Origin: Salinirubellus salinus
GTDB taxonomy: Archaea > Halobacteriota > Halobacteria > Halobacteriales > Haloarculaceae
Assembly: GCF_025231485.1 (NCBI RefSeq)
Contig: NZ_CP104003.1
Span: 3,286,001-3,350,000, forward strand
Direction: 5' to 3'
Length of the DNA stretch: 64,000 nt
Part shown: piece by piece, positions 32,845 to 41,845 of the stretch
Layout: every line of letters starts with the position of its first letter
How positions within the stretch are numbered: position 1 is the stretch's first letter
Position numbers and translations under genes: made by a program
The notes under the pieces: generated by a model
Database searches by the model: none
Told to the model about the DNA's origin: nothing
The model's input: only the letters and a program-made list of their open reading frames with translations

Positions 32845-33909
32845 TCAGGCCGACTCAGCGCCGGATGCGTCGTCGGGCGTCTCCGGTCCCTCGTCGCTCC
32901 CCACCGCCCGGATGCGGCTCCGGCGCTCCGGGATGGGGTCGAGTTCGGTCTCCGTGTCGCCCAGCACCAGCATCGCGTAGTACCGGAAGTAGGTGACGAC
33001 GGGCACCCGGACGATGGCCGCGACGAACAGCACCGCGAGGCCCGCGACGAGGCCGATACCGACGACGACGGCCAGCAACACCGGCGATCCGGTGACAGCG
33101 CTGGCGATGCCGGCGACGACGACCGGGCCGACGAGCAGTAGGCCGACGATGCCGACGACGAACCCGACGGCCGTCGCGGCCACCAGCGTCAACACCGCCG
33201 TCAGCACGACGAACACGAGGTACTCCTTCCAGTCGCCCTTCAGGACGCCCCAGAACCGTCCCCACGCCGAGAGGACGCCGCGGTCCTCGACGAGCATCAC
33301 GGGGACGACGAAGAACGTCGTGAACCCGTCTATCAGACTGAACACCGTCCCGAACACGACGGCCAGGGGGACCGCCACGAGGACGAGGCCGACCACCCGA
33401 CCGGGACCGAACGTCTCCGGCCCACCGCCGGCGAACAGGAGTGCCAGTATCGGCCCGGCGATGAGCAGGAGCGCCAGCAGGCCCATCGCGAACCGGAAGC
33501 CGAACAGCCGCAGGCCGGCCCCGAGGTGCTCGCGGAAGTACCGTCGGACGTGGACCTCCTCCTCGCGGAGCGAGGTTATCAGGACGAACTCCATCACGCT
33601 CCCGACGACGCCGAACAGGAGCGCCAGCAGGATGCCCACCGCGACGGCAACGGCGACCAGCGCGAACACGTCACCGGCGTCGGCGAGCGTTATCGGGCCG
33701 AGGTCGATGGGGAACGTCGCCCCGTCGGTCGGGAACTGGCCCGCGTCGGTCGAGACGTTGGTCCCGGACGTCGGGAAACTCCCGCCGACGCCACCGACGA
33801 ACAGTACCACCACCGCGAGCTTCAGCCAGCGGCTGGCGTCGAACGGCCAGAGGAACGCCTTCGTGGCCTCGAACGCCTCTCCGAGGTCGTCGACCGCGTG
33901 TAGCGCCAT
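32845..33909 (-). CDS. Polytopic membrane protein (DUF7544-like)
   Basis: The 354-aa protein begins MALHAVDDLGEAFEATKAFL and has six or more membrane helices. A long external loop of about 50 residues follows the first helix (VSTDAGQFPTDGATFPIDLG), and a SLREEEVHVRRYFREHLG loop lies between helices, suggesting a cytoplasmic amphipathic segment. The C-terminus is a charged tail. It matches a haloarchaeal family annotated as DUF7544, with unknown function. The ATG at 33909 is preferred, since the in-frame extension to 33966 is polar and atypical. Confidence 0.8.
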   Translation of the reverse strand: MALHAVDDLGEAFEATKAFLWPFDASRWLKLAVVVLFVGGVGGSFPTSGTNVSTDAGQFPTDGATFPIDLGPITLADAGDVFALVAVAVAVGILLALLFGVVGSVMEFVLITSLREEEVHVRRYFREHLGAGLRLFGFRFAMGLLALLLIAGPILALLFAGGGPETFGPGRVVGLVLVAVPLAVVFGTVFSLIDGFTTFFVVPVMLVEDRGVLSAWGRFWGVLKGDWKEYLVFVVLTAVLTLVAATAVGFVVGIVGLLLVGPVVVAGIASAVTGSPVLLAVVVGIGLVAGLAVLFVAAIVRVPVVTYFRYYAMLVLGDTETELDPIPERRSRIRAVGSDEGPETPDDASGAESA

Positions 33910-34000
33910 ACCGACCCGGTGACCGTCCGTCGGCTTAACCTCACGGTCGGCGTGTGCCCGAGTCACGCACCATCCCCGACTCTCGCGACGCCCGACCCAC

Positions 34001-34429
34001 TCAGCGCTCGGGCCGGCGGACTCGTTCGACCGACATCAGCGGGTAGTCACCCGCCATCGCCATCCGGGTCGAGACCTCACAGCCCTCGTACTCGACCTCC
34101 ATCTCCACCTCGGCGAACTTCCCGGTCCACTCCGTGTAGTCGGCCGACTGCTCGGCCAGCGCCGCCTCGATGGCGTCGACCCGGGGCCTGACCGTCACCG
34201 ACTCGCAGTGGGGCTGGTTCTCGATGGCCGCCTCCATCGCGCGGGCCAGCGAGTCGGCGCTCGCCGGCGAGAGCGGCGTCCCCGCGAACTGGTGATAGAG
34301 GGTGCCGAACTTCACGCCCGCTTCGAAACAGGCCACCTCGGCGTCGGTCGGCGACTCGTCGCCGTCGCCCGTCGGTCCCCGGTCGGTCGCTCGGTCCGCA
34401 CCGCTCGCCTCGTCGCTCGACTCGCTCAT
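34001..34429 (-). CDS. mptD: Archaeal dihydroneopterin aldolase family protein
   Basis: The 142-aa protein has an acidic N-terminal extension of about 35 residues before the MptD core (VACFEAGVKFGTLYHQFAGTP, then IENQPHCESVTV and GDYPLMSVERV at the end). In methanogens MptD cleaves 7,8-dihydroneopterin to the hydroxymethyl pterin used for tetrahydromethanopterin. In haloarchaea the pathway leads toward tetrahydrofolate. The assignment rests on the conserved FEAG and YHQF motifs. It lies in a stretch of single genes and has no pterin neighbour. Confidence 0.82.
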   Translation of the reverse strand: MSESSDEASGADRATDRGPTGDGDESPTDAEVACFEAGVKFGTLYHQFAGTPLSPASADSLARAMEAAIENQPHCESVTVRPRVDAIEAALAEQSADYTEWTGKFAEVEMEVEYEGCEVSTRMAMAGDYPLMSVERVRRPER

Positions 34430-34693
34430 GGCCCCGCTTCGTCCGCCCACGGGTAAACCGTGCCGGCCACGTCCGTCGGTCTCGCCACACGCGCTCGCCC
34501 GCGGCTGGCGCTGTCACACAACGGGGTCGGCCACTCGCGGTAACCGCACTCCCCCGGCGTCGTCGGGGCGACCGGGACGACGCGGACGACGACCGCCGGA
34601 CCGACCGAGCCCCCGCGAACGGCGCGTAGGCCCGTTCTCACGTGTCAATCCACGTCACGACACCCCTTTACGGTTCCACTTCTTTCGGACGGT

Positions 34694-35299
34694 ATGGATT
34701 ACGAAGCGAGTCTCACCCGCGCGATGGACGCGCTCCCCGAGCGCTCCACGAGCGGCGAGCGACTCAGCGTGCCCGACGCCACCGCACAGCCCGACGGCGC
34801 GTTCACCCGACTCACCAACCTCGACAGCATCGCCGACACCATCTCCCGCGAACCGGACCACGTCCACTCGTTCATCCAGCGAGCCCTCGGTACCGCCGGG
34901 AAGCTCGAGGAGGGCGTCGGCCGCTACAACGGCCGCTTCTCGGGGTCGGACTTCGACGCCGTCCTCGAGGACTACATGGAGGAGTACGTCCTCTGTTCGG
35001 AGTGTGGCCTGCCGGACACCCGCCTCGTCCGCGAGAACCGCACCCCGATGCTCCGCTGTGACGCCTGTGGTGCGTTCCGTCCGGTGGCCAAGCGCAAGCG
35101 CTCGACCACCACCCAGCGCGACCAGGTGAAGAAGGGTTCGACCTACACCGTCGAGATCACCGGCACCGGCCGCAAGGGCGACGGCGTCGCCGAGCGCGGC
35201 AAGTACACCATCTTCGTCCCCGGCGCGCAGGAGGGCGAGGTCGTGGACGTCTACATCGAGAACGTCTCCGGGGAGCTGGCGTTCGCCCGGAAGGCGTAA
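34694..35299 (+). CDS. Translation initiation factor aIF2, beta subunit, with TRAM domain
   Basis: The 201-aa subunit of the factor that delivers initiator tRNA to the ribosome has an N-terminal helix that binds the gamma subunit. The alpha/beta core follows, then a zinc finger with CSEC (about residue 99) and CDAC (about 121). It ends in a C-terminal TRAM RNA-binding domain (VKKGSTYTVEITGTGRKGDG). The TRAM fusion is normal in haloarchaea. The ATG is preceded by an AT-rich tract (CCCCTTTACGG) about 26 nt upstream. Confidence 0.95.
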   Translation: MDYEASLTRAMDALPERSTSGERLSVPDATAQPDGAFTRLTNLDSIADTISREPDHVHSFIQRALGTAGKLEEGVGRYNGRFSGSDFDAVLEDYMEEYVLCSECGLPDTRLVRENRTPMLRCDACGAFRPVAKRKRSTTTQRDQVKKGSTYTVEITGTGRKGDGVAERGKYTIFVPGAQEGEVVDVYIENVSGELAFARKA

Positions 35300-35533
35300 G
35301 CGGTCCGTCCGCGGCTCGTCTGGTCCGAAGCACGTCTTCCCGTCGTCTCTCACCGACCGCACTGGCGAGCGCCAGCGCCGCCGCTCTCGGGTGGTAGAGA
35401 GACGGGGTAGGCCGCCGGCGTTGACTACGCGTGCAGAGTACGCGCGTCGAAAGGTAGCCACCGACCGTGCCGTCTACCGAACCGTCGTCGGGCACGCTAC
35501 AAGAGGGCTCCGCTTGGCCGGCGCGGTCCCGGC

Positions 35534-35986
35534 TCAGTCGGCCGTCGACGCCGGGCGCTCCGGACCGGTCTTCGCGGCCAGCCAGTCACCGACTCTCCCC
35601 CCCAGCGCACCCACGAGCCCCAGGAGACAGACCACGATCGCGAGGACGACGACGACGCCGACAGCCTGCACGACGGCGAACCACGCCGGCTGTGACAACC
35701 CGGCGATGTACGCGAAGATGTCGTGGGAGGAGAAGGCCGGAATCGCCGCGACGCCGGCGACGAGTCCGGTCCGCAGTCCGACTCGGGTGCTCGCGCCGGT
35801 GCCGTGGAACAGGGCGCCACCGAGGAGTCCGGCGAGGAACACGGCGGTGGCGTCGACTGGCTCCGAGGGGGTGGACGACTGCCAGTACCGGGCCGCGATG
35901 GACGCGCCGGCGACGAGGCCGGCGAGCAGCGGGTAGCGCCACTCGCGGCTGGTCGGCACTTCACGGAGGGCGTGGAGGGACGGCAT
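35534..35986 (-). CDS. DUF5518-type membrane protein
   Basis: The 150-aa four-helix membrane protein starts MPSLHALREVPTSREWRYPLLAG. Its glycine- and alanine-rich helices resemble the haloarchaeal DUF5518 family (LLAGLVAGASIAARYW, then a GLLGGALFHG segment). The function is unknown. The ATG at 35986 begins the conserved part. The next gene in the same direction ends 74 bp upstream. Confidence 0.75.
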   Translation of the reverse strand: MPSLHALREVPTSREWRYPLLAGLVAGASIAARYWQSSTPSEPVDATAVFLAGLLGGALFHGTGASTRVGLRTGLVAGVAAIPAFSSHDIFAYIAGLSQPAWFAVVQAVGVVVVLAIVVCLLGLVGALGGRVGDWLAAKTGPERPASTAD

Positions 35987-36060
35987 ACGCGGGACGTGTC
36001 GGGTCGGCCACCTAAGCCTGTCGCGCGCCGTCCCGGCACCCTCGCTTCGGGTCGAACGGC

Positions 36061-37398
36061 CTACGCCGGTGTCCGCACGTCGCGCAGGTCCGCCCGCGTC
36101 GGGGCGTTCACCACCGTCACCGTCCGGCCCTCCAGTTCGACCCGGAAGGCGTCGGCGTAGCTCCCCTCGTCTATCACGTAGACGCCGTCGCGCACCTCGC
36201 GAGCGTCCCTCGACTCGAGCACCTGCCGGTAGGCCGTGTGGAACTCGCGGGCGTCGGCGGTGGTGTCCCACTCGACGCGCCAGACGTAGCCGTACTGCTC
36301 CCCGTCGTCCGTCGCCTTCCGGTAGGGGACCAGCGTGTCGCCGCCCCACCCGTCGCTCGCCTCGAAGTCGTAGCGGTACGGCGAGCGGTTCTCGTCGGGG
36401 ACGACGCCGTTGGCCCAGAGCATCGCGTAGATGGACGCCTCGCCGACCGTGTCGGCGTCCTGTTCGAGGTCGAACCGCGCCCAGCCGTTCCGGGTCCGGT
36501 CCTCGACGCGCACCTCGACCGGCTCCTCGTCCGGGTACGCCTCGGGGTGGATGACCTGCTCGGTCGAGGCGGGGAACGCCTCGTAGGCGTCGTTCACGGC
36601 CGACCAGTCGCCGCCGGCGCGCTCGCGGAGGTCGTCGACCAGCCCCGGCCCGGCCGCGTAGGGGGTGAAGATGGTGAGGAACACGCCGTCGAGCGTCCCG
36701 CCACCACCGCCGCTCGGGGGGCGCTCCAGACACTCCCACTCGCCACGACAGCGCGCGCCGTACTCGCGTTCGACGTAGTTCGCGTCGCCCTCGACGATGC
36801 CGTCGACGGCGAGCTGGGTGTCCTGCGTGTCGGGGCTGCCGCCCAGCGAGAGGTGCTGGTCCTGCAGCGCGTGGACGAGCTCGTGGGCGAGCGTCGCCCG
36901 GTCGATCGTCGGCGTCTCGGAGTCGCTGACGATGACGATCTCGTCGCGCCCCGGCGAGTAGAACCCGACCACCGACTCGGAGAAGACGGCGTCGAACCGG
37001 TCGGCGATGGACTCGTCCTCGCCGTTCAGGAACAGCGCCTCCCACACCTGCTCGTTCCACCGGTCGTACATCGACGGCTCCCCCGGCGTGTCGGTCCCGT
37101 CGCTCTGTCGGCGCTCGCGGTACTCCTCTCGGCTGATGACCTCGACGGGGACCGTCTGCTCGAACTCCAGCCCGCGTATCTCCTCGACGCGGGCCATCGT
37201 CCGGGCGACGACGGCCTCGCGCTCGGTCTCGTTCAGGCCGTCCTCGGTCGTCACCGAGAGCGGGTCGTCGTACCAGTAGCCGTCCTCCCAGCCCAGCTGG
37301 TCGTCGCCGGGGTCCTCGCGGAACCCCGGCAACAGCCCGGTACAGCCGCTCGTGACGAGGAGCAGCGCCAGCACCACCGCGGCTGCCACGCGTCTCAC
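36061..37398 (-). CDS. Hvo_1808-family surface lipoprotein, copy 3
   Basis: The 445-aa secreted protein has a hydrophobic signal ending in a lipobox (VTSGC) and an entry segment DQLGWEDGYWYDDPLSV. A zinc-protease-like helix TLAHELVHALQDQHLSL follows, in which HExxH is intact. Further matching blocks (CRGEWECLERP, STEQVIHPEAYPDEEP and a VTVVNAPT end) are shared with the two upstream copies. The start is a GTG that overlaps the stop codon of the previous gene as GTGA, so it is translationally coupled. Proteolytic activity is inferred from the motif only. Confidence 0.85.
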   Translation of the reverse strand: MRRVAAAVVLALLLVTSGCTGLLPGFREDPGDDQLGWEDGYWYDDPLSVTTEDGLNETEREAVVARTMARVEEIRGLEFEQTVPVEVISREEYRERRQSDGTDTPGEPSMYDRWNEQVWEALFLNGEDESIADRFDAVFSESVVGFYSPGRDEIVIVSDSETPTIDRATLAHELVHALQDQHLSLGGSPDTQDTQLAVDGIVEGDANYVEREYGARCRGEWECLERPPSGGGGGTLDGVFLTIFTPYAAGPGLVDDLRERAGGDWSAVNDAYEAFPASTEQVIHPEAYPDEEPVEVRVEDRTRNGWARFDLEQDADTVGEASIYAMLWANGVVPDENRSPYRYDFEASDGWGGDTLVPYRKATDDGEQYGYVWRVEWDTTADAREFHTAYRQVLESRDAREVRDGVYVIDEGSYADAFRVELEGRTVTVVNAPTRADLRDVRTPA

Positions 37399-38768
37399 TC
37401 GCCGCCCACCTCCGAGAGCGCCGCCACGTCGGGGGCGTTCACCACGGTCACGGTGTCCCCGTCGAGCGTCACCCGGAAGGCGTCGGCGAACGGGCCGTCG
37501 GGCACGACGTAGGTCCGCCCGCCACGACGCTCGGCGTCGAGGCGCAGCCGGAGCATCCGGGTGTACCCCTCGTGGAACTCCGCGGCCTCCGCGGGGGAGT
37601 CCCAGACCAGCCGCCAGACGTACGCCGACTCGTTCGTCTCGGCGTGCCGGTAGGCGACGAGACGGTCGTTCCCCCACCCGGCAGAGAGGCGGTGGTCGTA
37701 GTTGGTCCGGATGGCGTCGTCCGGCCGTGGGACGAACCGCTGCTTCCAGAACATCACGTGTACCTGCGCCTCGCCGAGCGTGTCGTTCCCGACGGCCTGC
37801 CAGTCGGCCGTCGAGCGGTCCTCGACGCGCAGGTTCGTCGGGTCGTCCTCTGGGTACGCATCGGGGTGGATGACCTGCTCGGTGGAGGTCGGGACGTCCC
37901 CGAACGCCTCGTTCACGGCGTCCCAGCCGCCGTCGGAGCGGTCGCGGAGCGTCGCGACGAACTGCGGCCCCTCGATGTACGGTTGAATCAGCGTGAGGTA
38001 GACGCCGGGGTTCCGGGCGATGGCGCCGGCGGGCGGGGCGCCGCCGCTCGGCCGGTCGATACAGTTCCAGTCCACGCCACAGCGGGCCTGGTACTCGCGC
38101 TCGACGGTGACGGCGTCGCCCTCGACGAGTCCTTGCCCGGCCAGTCGCGCGTCGCTGGTCGGCGCCCGGTACGAGAGGGTCAACTGCTGGTCCTGCAGGG
38201 CGTGGACGAGTTCGTGGGCCAGCGTCCCGCGGCTCACCTGTGGGGTGGGCGAGTCGCTCACGAGGACGATCCCCTCGCCGGGCGAGTAGTAGCCGACGAC
38301 GCCCGACCCGGTGAGTTCCGAGAGCACCTCGTCCGTGGTCCGGTCCTCGCCGACGAGGAACAGCGCCTCGTAGGCCTGCTCGGCGACCGGGTCGGTCCCG
38401 TCGCTCTCGAAGACACCGCGCTCGCGGTACGCCTCGCGGCTGACGACCTCGACGGGGACCGGCTCCTCGAACTCCAGCCCGCGTATCAGTTCGACGCGAG
38501 CCATCGCGCGGGCGACGACGGCCTCACGTTCGCTCTCGTTCAGGCCGTCCGTCGCGTTCACCGCGAGCGTGGCGTTCGCGTCGTAGCCAGCCTCCCAGCC
38601 GAGGCGGTCGGGGTCGGGCGTCGGGGACGGGGTCCCGGCATCGTCTGTCGGCGTGGTGCCGGGTGTCACCGGTCCGGTCGTGTCCGTCCCGACCCCCTGG
38701 TACCCGACGCTACAGCCGGCGAGGAGGAGCAATCCGACGAGCGCCAACGTGGCCGGCCACCGGCGCAC
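37395..38768 (-). CDS. Hvo_1808-family surface lipoprotein, copy 2
   Basis: The 457-aa lipoprotein has signal LALVGLLLLAGC and a Thr/Pro/Asp linker of about 35 residues. The family core starts at DRLGWEAGYDANATLAVN, with TLAHELVHALQDQQLTL in the middle (HExxH intact), a CGVDWNCIDRP pair of Cys and the STEQVIHPDAYPEDDP block. It ends in NAPDVAALSEVGGE. It lies 3 bp after copy 1 and overlaps copy 3, so the three genes form one transcription unit. Most likely the product of a local tandem duplication. Confidence 0.86.
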   Translation of the reverse strand: MRRWPATLALVGLLLLAGCSVGYQGVGTDTTGPVTPGTTPTDDAGTPSPTPDPDRLGWEAGYDANATLAVNATDGLNESEREAVVARAMARVELIRGLEFEEPVPVEVVSREAYRERGVFESDGTDPVAEQAYEALFLVGEDRTTDEVLSELTGSGVVGYYSPGEGIVLVSDSPTPQVSRGTLAHELVHALQDQQLTLSYRAPTSDARLAGQGLVEGDAVTVEREYQARCGVDWNCIDRPSGGAPPAGAIARNPGVYLTLIQPYIEGPQFVATLRDRSDGGWDAVNEAFGDVPTSTEQVIHPDAYPEDDPTNLRVEDRSTADWQAVGNDTLGEAQVHVMFWKQRFVPRPDDAIRTNYDHRLSAGWGNDRLVAYRHAETNESAYVWRLVWDSPAEAAEFHEGYTRMLRLRLDAERRGGRTYVVPDGPFADAFRVTLDGDTVTVVNAPDVAALSEVGGE

Positions 38769-38771
38769 GGC

Positions 38772-40358
38772 TCAGTTCCCCGCGCTCGGTGGCTCGTAGT
38801 CGGCGTACACGTCGCCGAGGTCCGACTCACTCGGCGCGTTCACGATGGTGACGGTGTCGCCCTCGACCTCGATGTAGAAGGCGTCCTGGAACGGGCCACG
38901 GGTCACCTCCCAGTGGTTCGGCGAGCCGACGCGCTCGCCGCCCCAGTGGCTCAGCAGGTCGCGGTAGCCGGCGGCGAACTCCTCGGCCTCTGCGGGGGAG
39001 TCCCAGACGCTCCGCCAGACGTACGCCGTCTCGTTGTCGTCGCCTGGCGTGTCGTAGATGTGTAGCCGGTCACCGTCCCAGCCGTCCGCGTAGTCGATGG
39101 CGTAGTTCAGGGGGTCCGTGCTGTTCACCTGGCCGCCCTCGAGGTTGAGGAACTCGTCCGGCTCGACCACGCGCGAGCGGTTCGCCGAGTCGTAGAGCGT
39201 GTAGGCGAACATCGCCACCATCCCCGACTGGCCGAACGAGGCGTAGGCCGGCCGCGTCTGCGAGGGTCGCGGGGCGTCGGGCCGCACGCGCTCCCAGTCG
39301 CCGCTGTTCGAGTCGGTCAGCGAGACGTTCGTCGGGGCGTCCTCGCCGTACTTCTCGGGGTGGATGACCTGCTCGGCGGAGGCCGGCGGCGCGTCGTACA
39401 TCGCGTTCACGGCGTCCCAGCCGCCGCGGTTCTCGTGGTAGCCGACGAAGCCGGGCCCGTCGGCGTACGGGAAGTAGTTGAGGATGTAGACGCCGAAGTG
39501 GAGGTCACCGCCGCCGCCGCTCCCCTCGCTCGGGACGGAGAGGCAGTCCCACTCGACCCCGCAGCGCTCCTGGTAGCGAAGTTCGACGTTCCGGGCGTCG
39601 CCCTCGATGAGACCGTTGTACGCGTTGTACACCTCGCGGGTGGGCCGGTCGTAGCGCGAGATGTCGAACTGCTGGTCCTGCAGGGCGTGGACGAGTTCGT
39701 GGCCGAGGGTCAACTCGTCGTTGAGCACGGGCTGGTCCGACTCCGAGACGACGACGATGGTGTCGTTCGCGGGTGAGTAGAAGCCGAGCACGTTCGAGCC
39801 GCGGTTCGTGTTCTGGACCGCCAGCGAGTCCTGTCGCTCGCCGATGAGGAACAGGGTCTCGAACTTCACGTTGTCGAAGGTGCGGAACGACTCGGTGTAG
39901 TTCGCGCCGCCGTCGACGTACTGCTCGCGGTACGTCGAGCGGTTGATGACGGTGACCGGCACCGTCTCCTCGAACTCGAGTTGTCGGATGTGCTCGACGC
40001 GAGCCATCGCGCGGCCGACGACGGCCGACAGCTCGGACTCGTTCAGCCCGTCGGTCCCGTTCACGGACAGGGTCTCGTTGTACCAGTAGCCGTCCTCCCA
40101 GCCCAGCCGGTCGGTCGGCGGGTCCGCGAGGTCGGACTGCATCGTCGCGTTCGGTGCGGCCGTCGGCGTCGACGCGGGCGTCGCGGTCGTCGTCCCGCCG
40201 CCGGTCGTCGTGGCGGTCGGCGTGTCCGTGGCGGGCGTCGCTGTCTGTCCCGGGGTGGAGGCGGGTGGGGGCGTGGGCGTGTCGCCCTGCTGGAGCCCGA
40301 CGCTACACCCGGCGAGGACGAGCATCAGGGCGAGGGCGACGGCCGCGAGGGGTCGCAT
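38772..40358 (-). CDS. Hvo_1808-family surface lipoprotein, copy 1
   Basis: The longest of the three (528 aa) has a signal with lipobox LVLAGC and a Pro/Thr-rich linker (PTPPPASTPGQTAT…), so the domain stands away from the membrane. The family core has LTLGHELVHALQDQQFD (HExxH present), CGVEWDCLSVP and ASAEQVIHPEKYGEDAP. It starts with the ATG at 40358; a longer reading adds an Arg-rich stretch. The promoter is in the 102 bp before the divergent DUF5810 gene. Copies 2 and 3 share its motif order but have diverged in the linkers. Confidence 0.86.
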   Translation of the reverse strand: MRPLAAVALALMLVLAGCSVGLQQGDTPTPPPASTPGQTATPATDTPTATTTGGGTTTATPASTPTAAPNATMQSDLADPPTDRLGWEDGYWYNETLSVNGTDGLNESELSAVVGRAMARVEHIRQLEFEETVPVTVINRSTYREQYVDGGANYTESFRTFDNVKFETLFLIGERQDSLAVQNTNRGSNVLGFYSPANDTIVVVSESDQPVLNDELTLGHELVHALQDQQFDISRYDRPTREVYNAYNGLIEGDARNVELRYQERCGVEWDCLSVPSEGSGGGGDLHFGVYILNYFPYADGPGFVGYHENRGGWDAVNAMYDAPPASAEQVIHPEKYGEDAPTNVSLTDSNSGDWERVRPDAPRPSQTRPAYASFGQSGMVAMFAYTLYDSANRSRVVEPDEFLNLEGGQVNSTDPLNYAIDYADGWDGDRLHIYDTPGDDNETAYVWRSVWDSPAEAEEFAAGYRDLLSHWGGERVGSPNHWEVTRGPFQDAFYIEVEGDTVTIVNAPSESDLGDVYADYEPPSAGN

Positions 40359-40460
40359 GCCCGGACCGAGGGGCGGACGGACCAAAAGCCCCGCGGCGGT
40401 GGGGCCGTCCGCCGCCTCCGATGCCGGACGAGTTTTCCCGCGTCGGCTCCTCCCTCCGCC

Positions 40461-40988
40461 ATGGGCTACGAGTGTCCCGTCTGTTCCACCCCACAGGCCG
40501 ACGCCCGCCACCTCGCCAACCACATGGCCATCGTGGCCATGATGGGGCGCGAGGAACACGCCGCGTGGCTCGACGAACACGCCCCCGGCTGGGCGGACGC
40601 CGGCGAGGCCGAGCTCGCCCCGCGGGTCGCCGAACACGCCACGGAGAAGGAGTTCCCACAGGTGTTCGAGGACACCGTGGGCGGACTGGAGGAGGGCGAG
40701 GACCCGGACGACCCGCTCTCAGAGCGCGGCGGCGCGCTGTTCGACGACGTCCCGCACGACCACGACCACGCGGGGGCCCACGGCCACCAGCACACGCCCC
40801 CCGAAGCACACCTCGCGGGGGCGGGCGTGGACAGCGAGAACCTCGACGACGAGACTCGAGCGGCGCTGGAGGAGGCCCGCGAGATGACACGGACGATGTT
40901 AGGTGACGAGGCGGACGAGGATGGCGACGCCGACGACGAGGCCACCGACGAGGAACCGGCCGCGAGCGACGGCGATAACAACGCCTAA
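40461..40988 (+). CDS. DUF5810 family protein
   Basis: The 175-aa protein has an N-terminal zinc-binding motif (CPVCSTPQADARHLANHM: Cys, Cys, His, His). A helical middle and a His/Asp-rich stretch follow (DHDHAGAHGHQH), and the tail is very acidic, rich in Asp and Glu. The family is confined to haloarchaea, and its function is unknown. The zinc-finger-like start suggests nucleic-acid or protein binding. It heads a run of four close or overlapping genes up to 42456. Confidence 0.88.
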   Translation: MGYECPVCSTPQADARHLANHMAIVAMMGREEHAAWLDEHAPGWADAGEAELAPRVAEHATEKEFPQVFEDTVGGLEEGEDPDDPLSERGGALFDDVPHDHDHAGAHGHQHTPPEAHLAGAGVDSENLDDETRAALEEAREMTRTMLGDEADEDGDADDEATDEEPAASDGDNNA

Positions 40989-41012
40989 CGGCCGTCGCCG
41001 GCTACTCGAGGT

Positions 41013-41456
41013 ATGGACAGCGACGGGAGGTTCGCCCCGGCCTCGGTCGCGGCGGCCCGCGAGCGCTACGCCGACCTCGCCGGGACGGCCAGACAGGTGG
41101 TCCGCGAGACGGCCCGTGCGATGGATCTCGACCGCGAGGAGTACCGCGACCGGGTGGACGCCGACGTGGTCGCCACCGCGCGAGACGCCCTCTTCGCCGC
41201 CGAACTCGAGGTGCGCGTCGGGACCCGCGAGGAGTTCGACGACTGGTGCGACTCGTTCGACGGCGAGGTCCACGTCGTCGGGAGCGAGCACGTCGACAAC
41301 GTGGCGTGGCACGCCTTCGACGGCGCGGCCGTCGCCGCGACGTTCCAGAACGAACCCGACGCGGCCGTCTCGACGCTCCGCCGGCAGGCGTTCGGGCGGC
41401 TCTACCGCGAGCACCTCTACGAGGAGCGCGAGCCGCCGGAGGTGACCGAGGAGTGA
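41013..41456 (+). CDS. DUF5809 family protein
   Basis: The 147-aa soluble alpha/beta protein has the family pattern FAPASVAAARERYADLAGTA at the start and EVHVVGSEHVDNVAWHAF in the middle. DUF5809 and DUF5810 genes often stand together in haloarchaea, as here (24-bp gap). Function unknown. Its stop codon overlaps the next start as GTGA, so translation is coupled. Confidence 0.86.
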   Translation: MDSDGRFAPASVAAARERYADLAGTARQVVRETARAMDLDREEYRDRVDADVVATARDALFAAELEVRVGTREEFDDWCDSFDGEVHVVGSEHVDNVAWHAFDGAAVAATFQNEPDAAVSTLRRQAFGRLYREHLYEEREPPEVTEE

Positions 41457-41845
41457 GGCCGGTCACGCGCAACACCATCCTCGCCATCCTCGTCGTGGTG
41501 GTGCTGTTGCTCGCACTCGGGGCGTTCCCCTCGCTCCTCCGGAGCGGCGACCCGTACTACGTCACGGCCGAGGCGACGAACGAGACTGGCCCGAGCGTGA
41601 ACGCCACGGAGCTCCCGCCGCGCCAGTACCGGTACATCGACGCCGCCCTCGCCGACGGCCGCTCGAACGCCTACTACGAGGGGCCGTTCGGCTTCAAGGA
41701 GGGGTTCAGCCACTCACCGTTCGACGAGTTCGACGCCATCGGCCAGCGGTACGTGGACGCCACCGCCGAGGACGGGTCGGTGGTGTACGTCAGCGAGAAC
41801 GGCACTCGCTACCGACTGGAGATAATCAGGGAGGCGAGCGGATGA
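41453..41845 (+). CDS. Single-pass membrane protein of the DUF5810 operon
   Basis: The 130-aa protein starts at the GTG overlapping the previous stop codon. It has one N-terminal helix (TILAILVVVVLLLALGAF), then an extracytoplasmic domain of about 95 residues rich in Tyr and Asp (LPPRQYRYIDAALADG, YYEGPFGFKEGFSH). The ATGA overlap with the Nudix gene continues the coupling. It is found in the same operon in related genomes by memory only, and no function is known. Confidence 0.75.
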   Translation: MRPVTRNTILAILVVVVLLLALGAFPSLLRSGDPYYVTAEATNETGPSVNATELPPRQYRYIDAALADGRSNAYYEGPFGFKEGFSHSPFDEFDAIGQRYVDATAEDGSVVYVSENGTRYRLEIIREASG

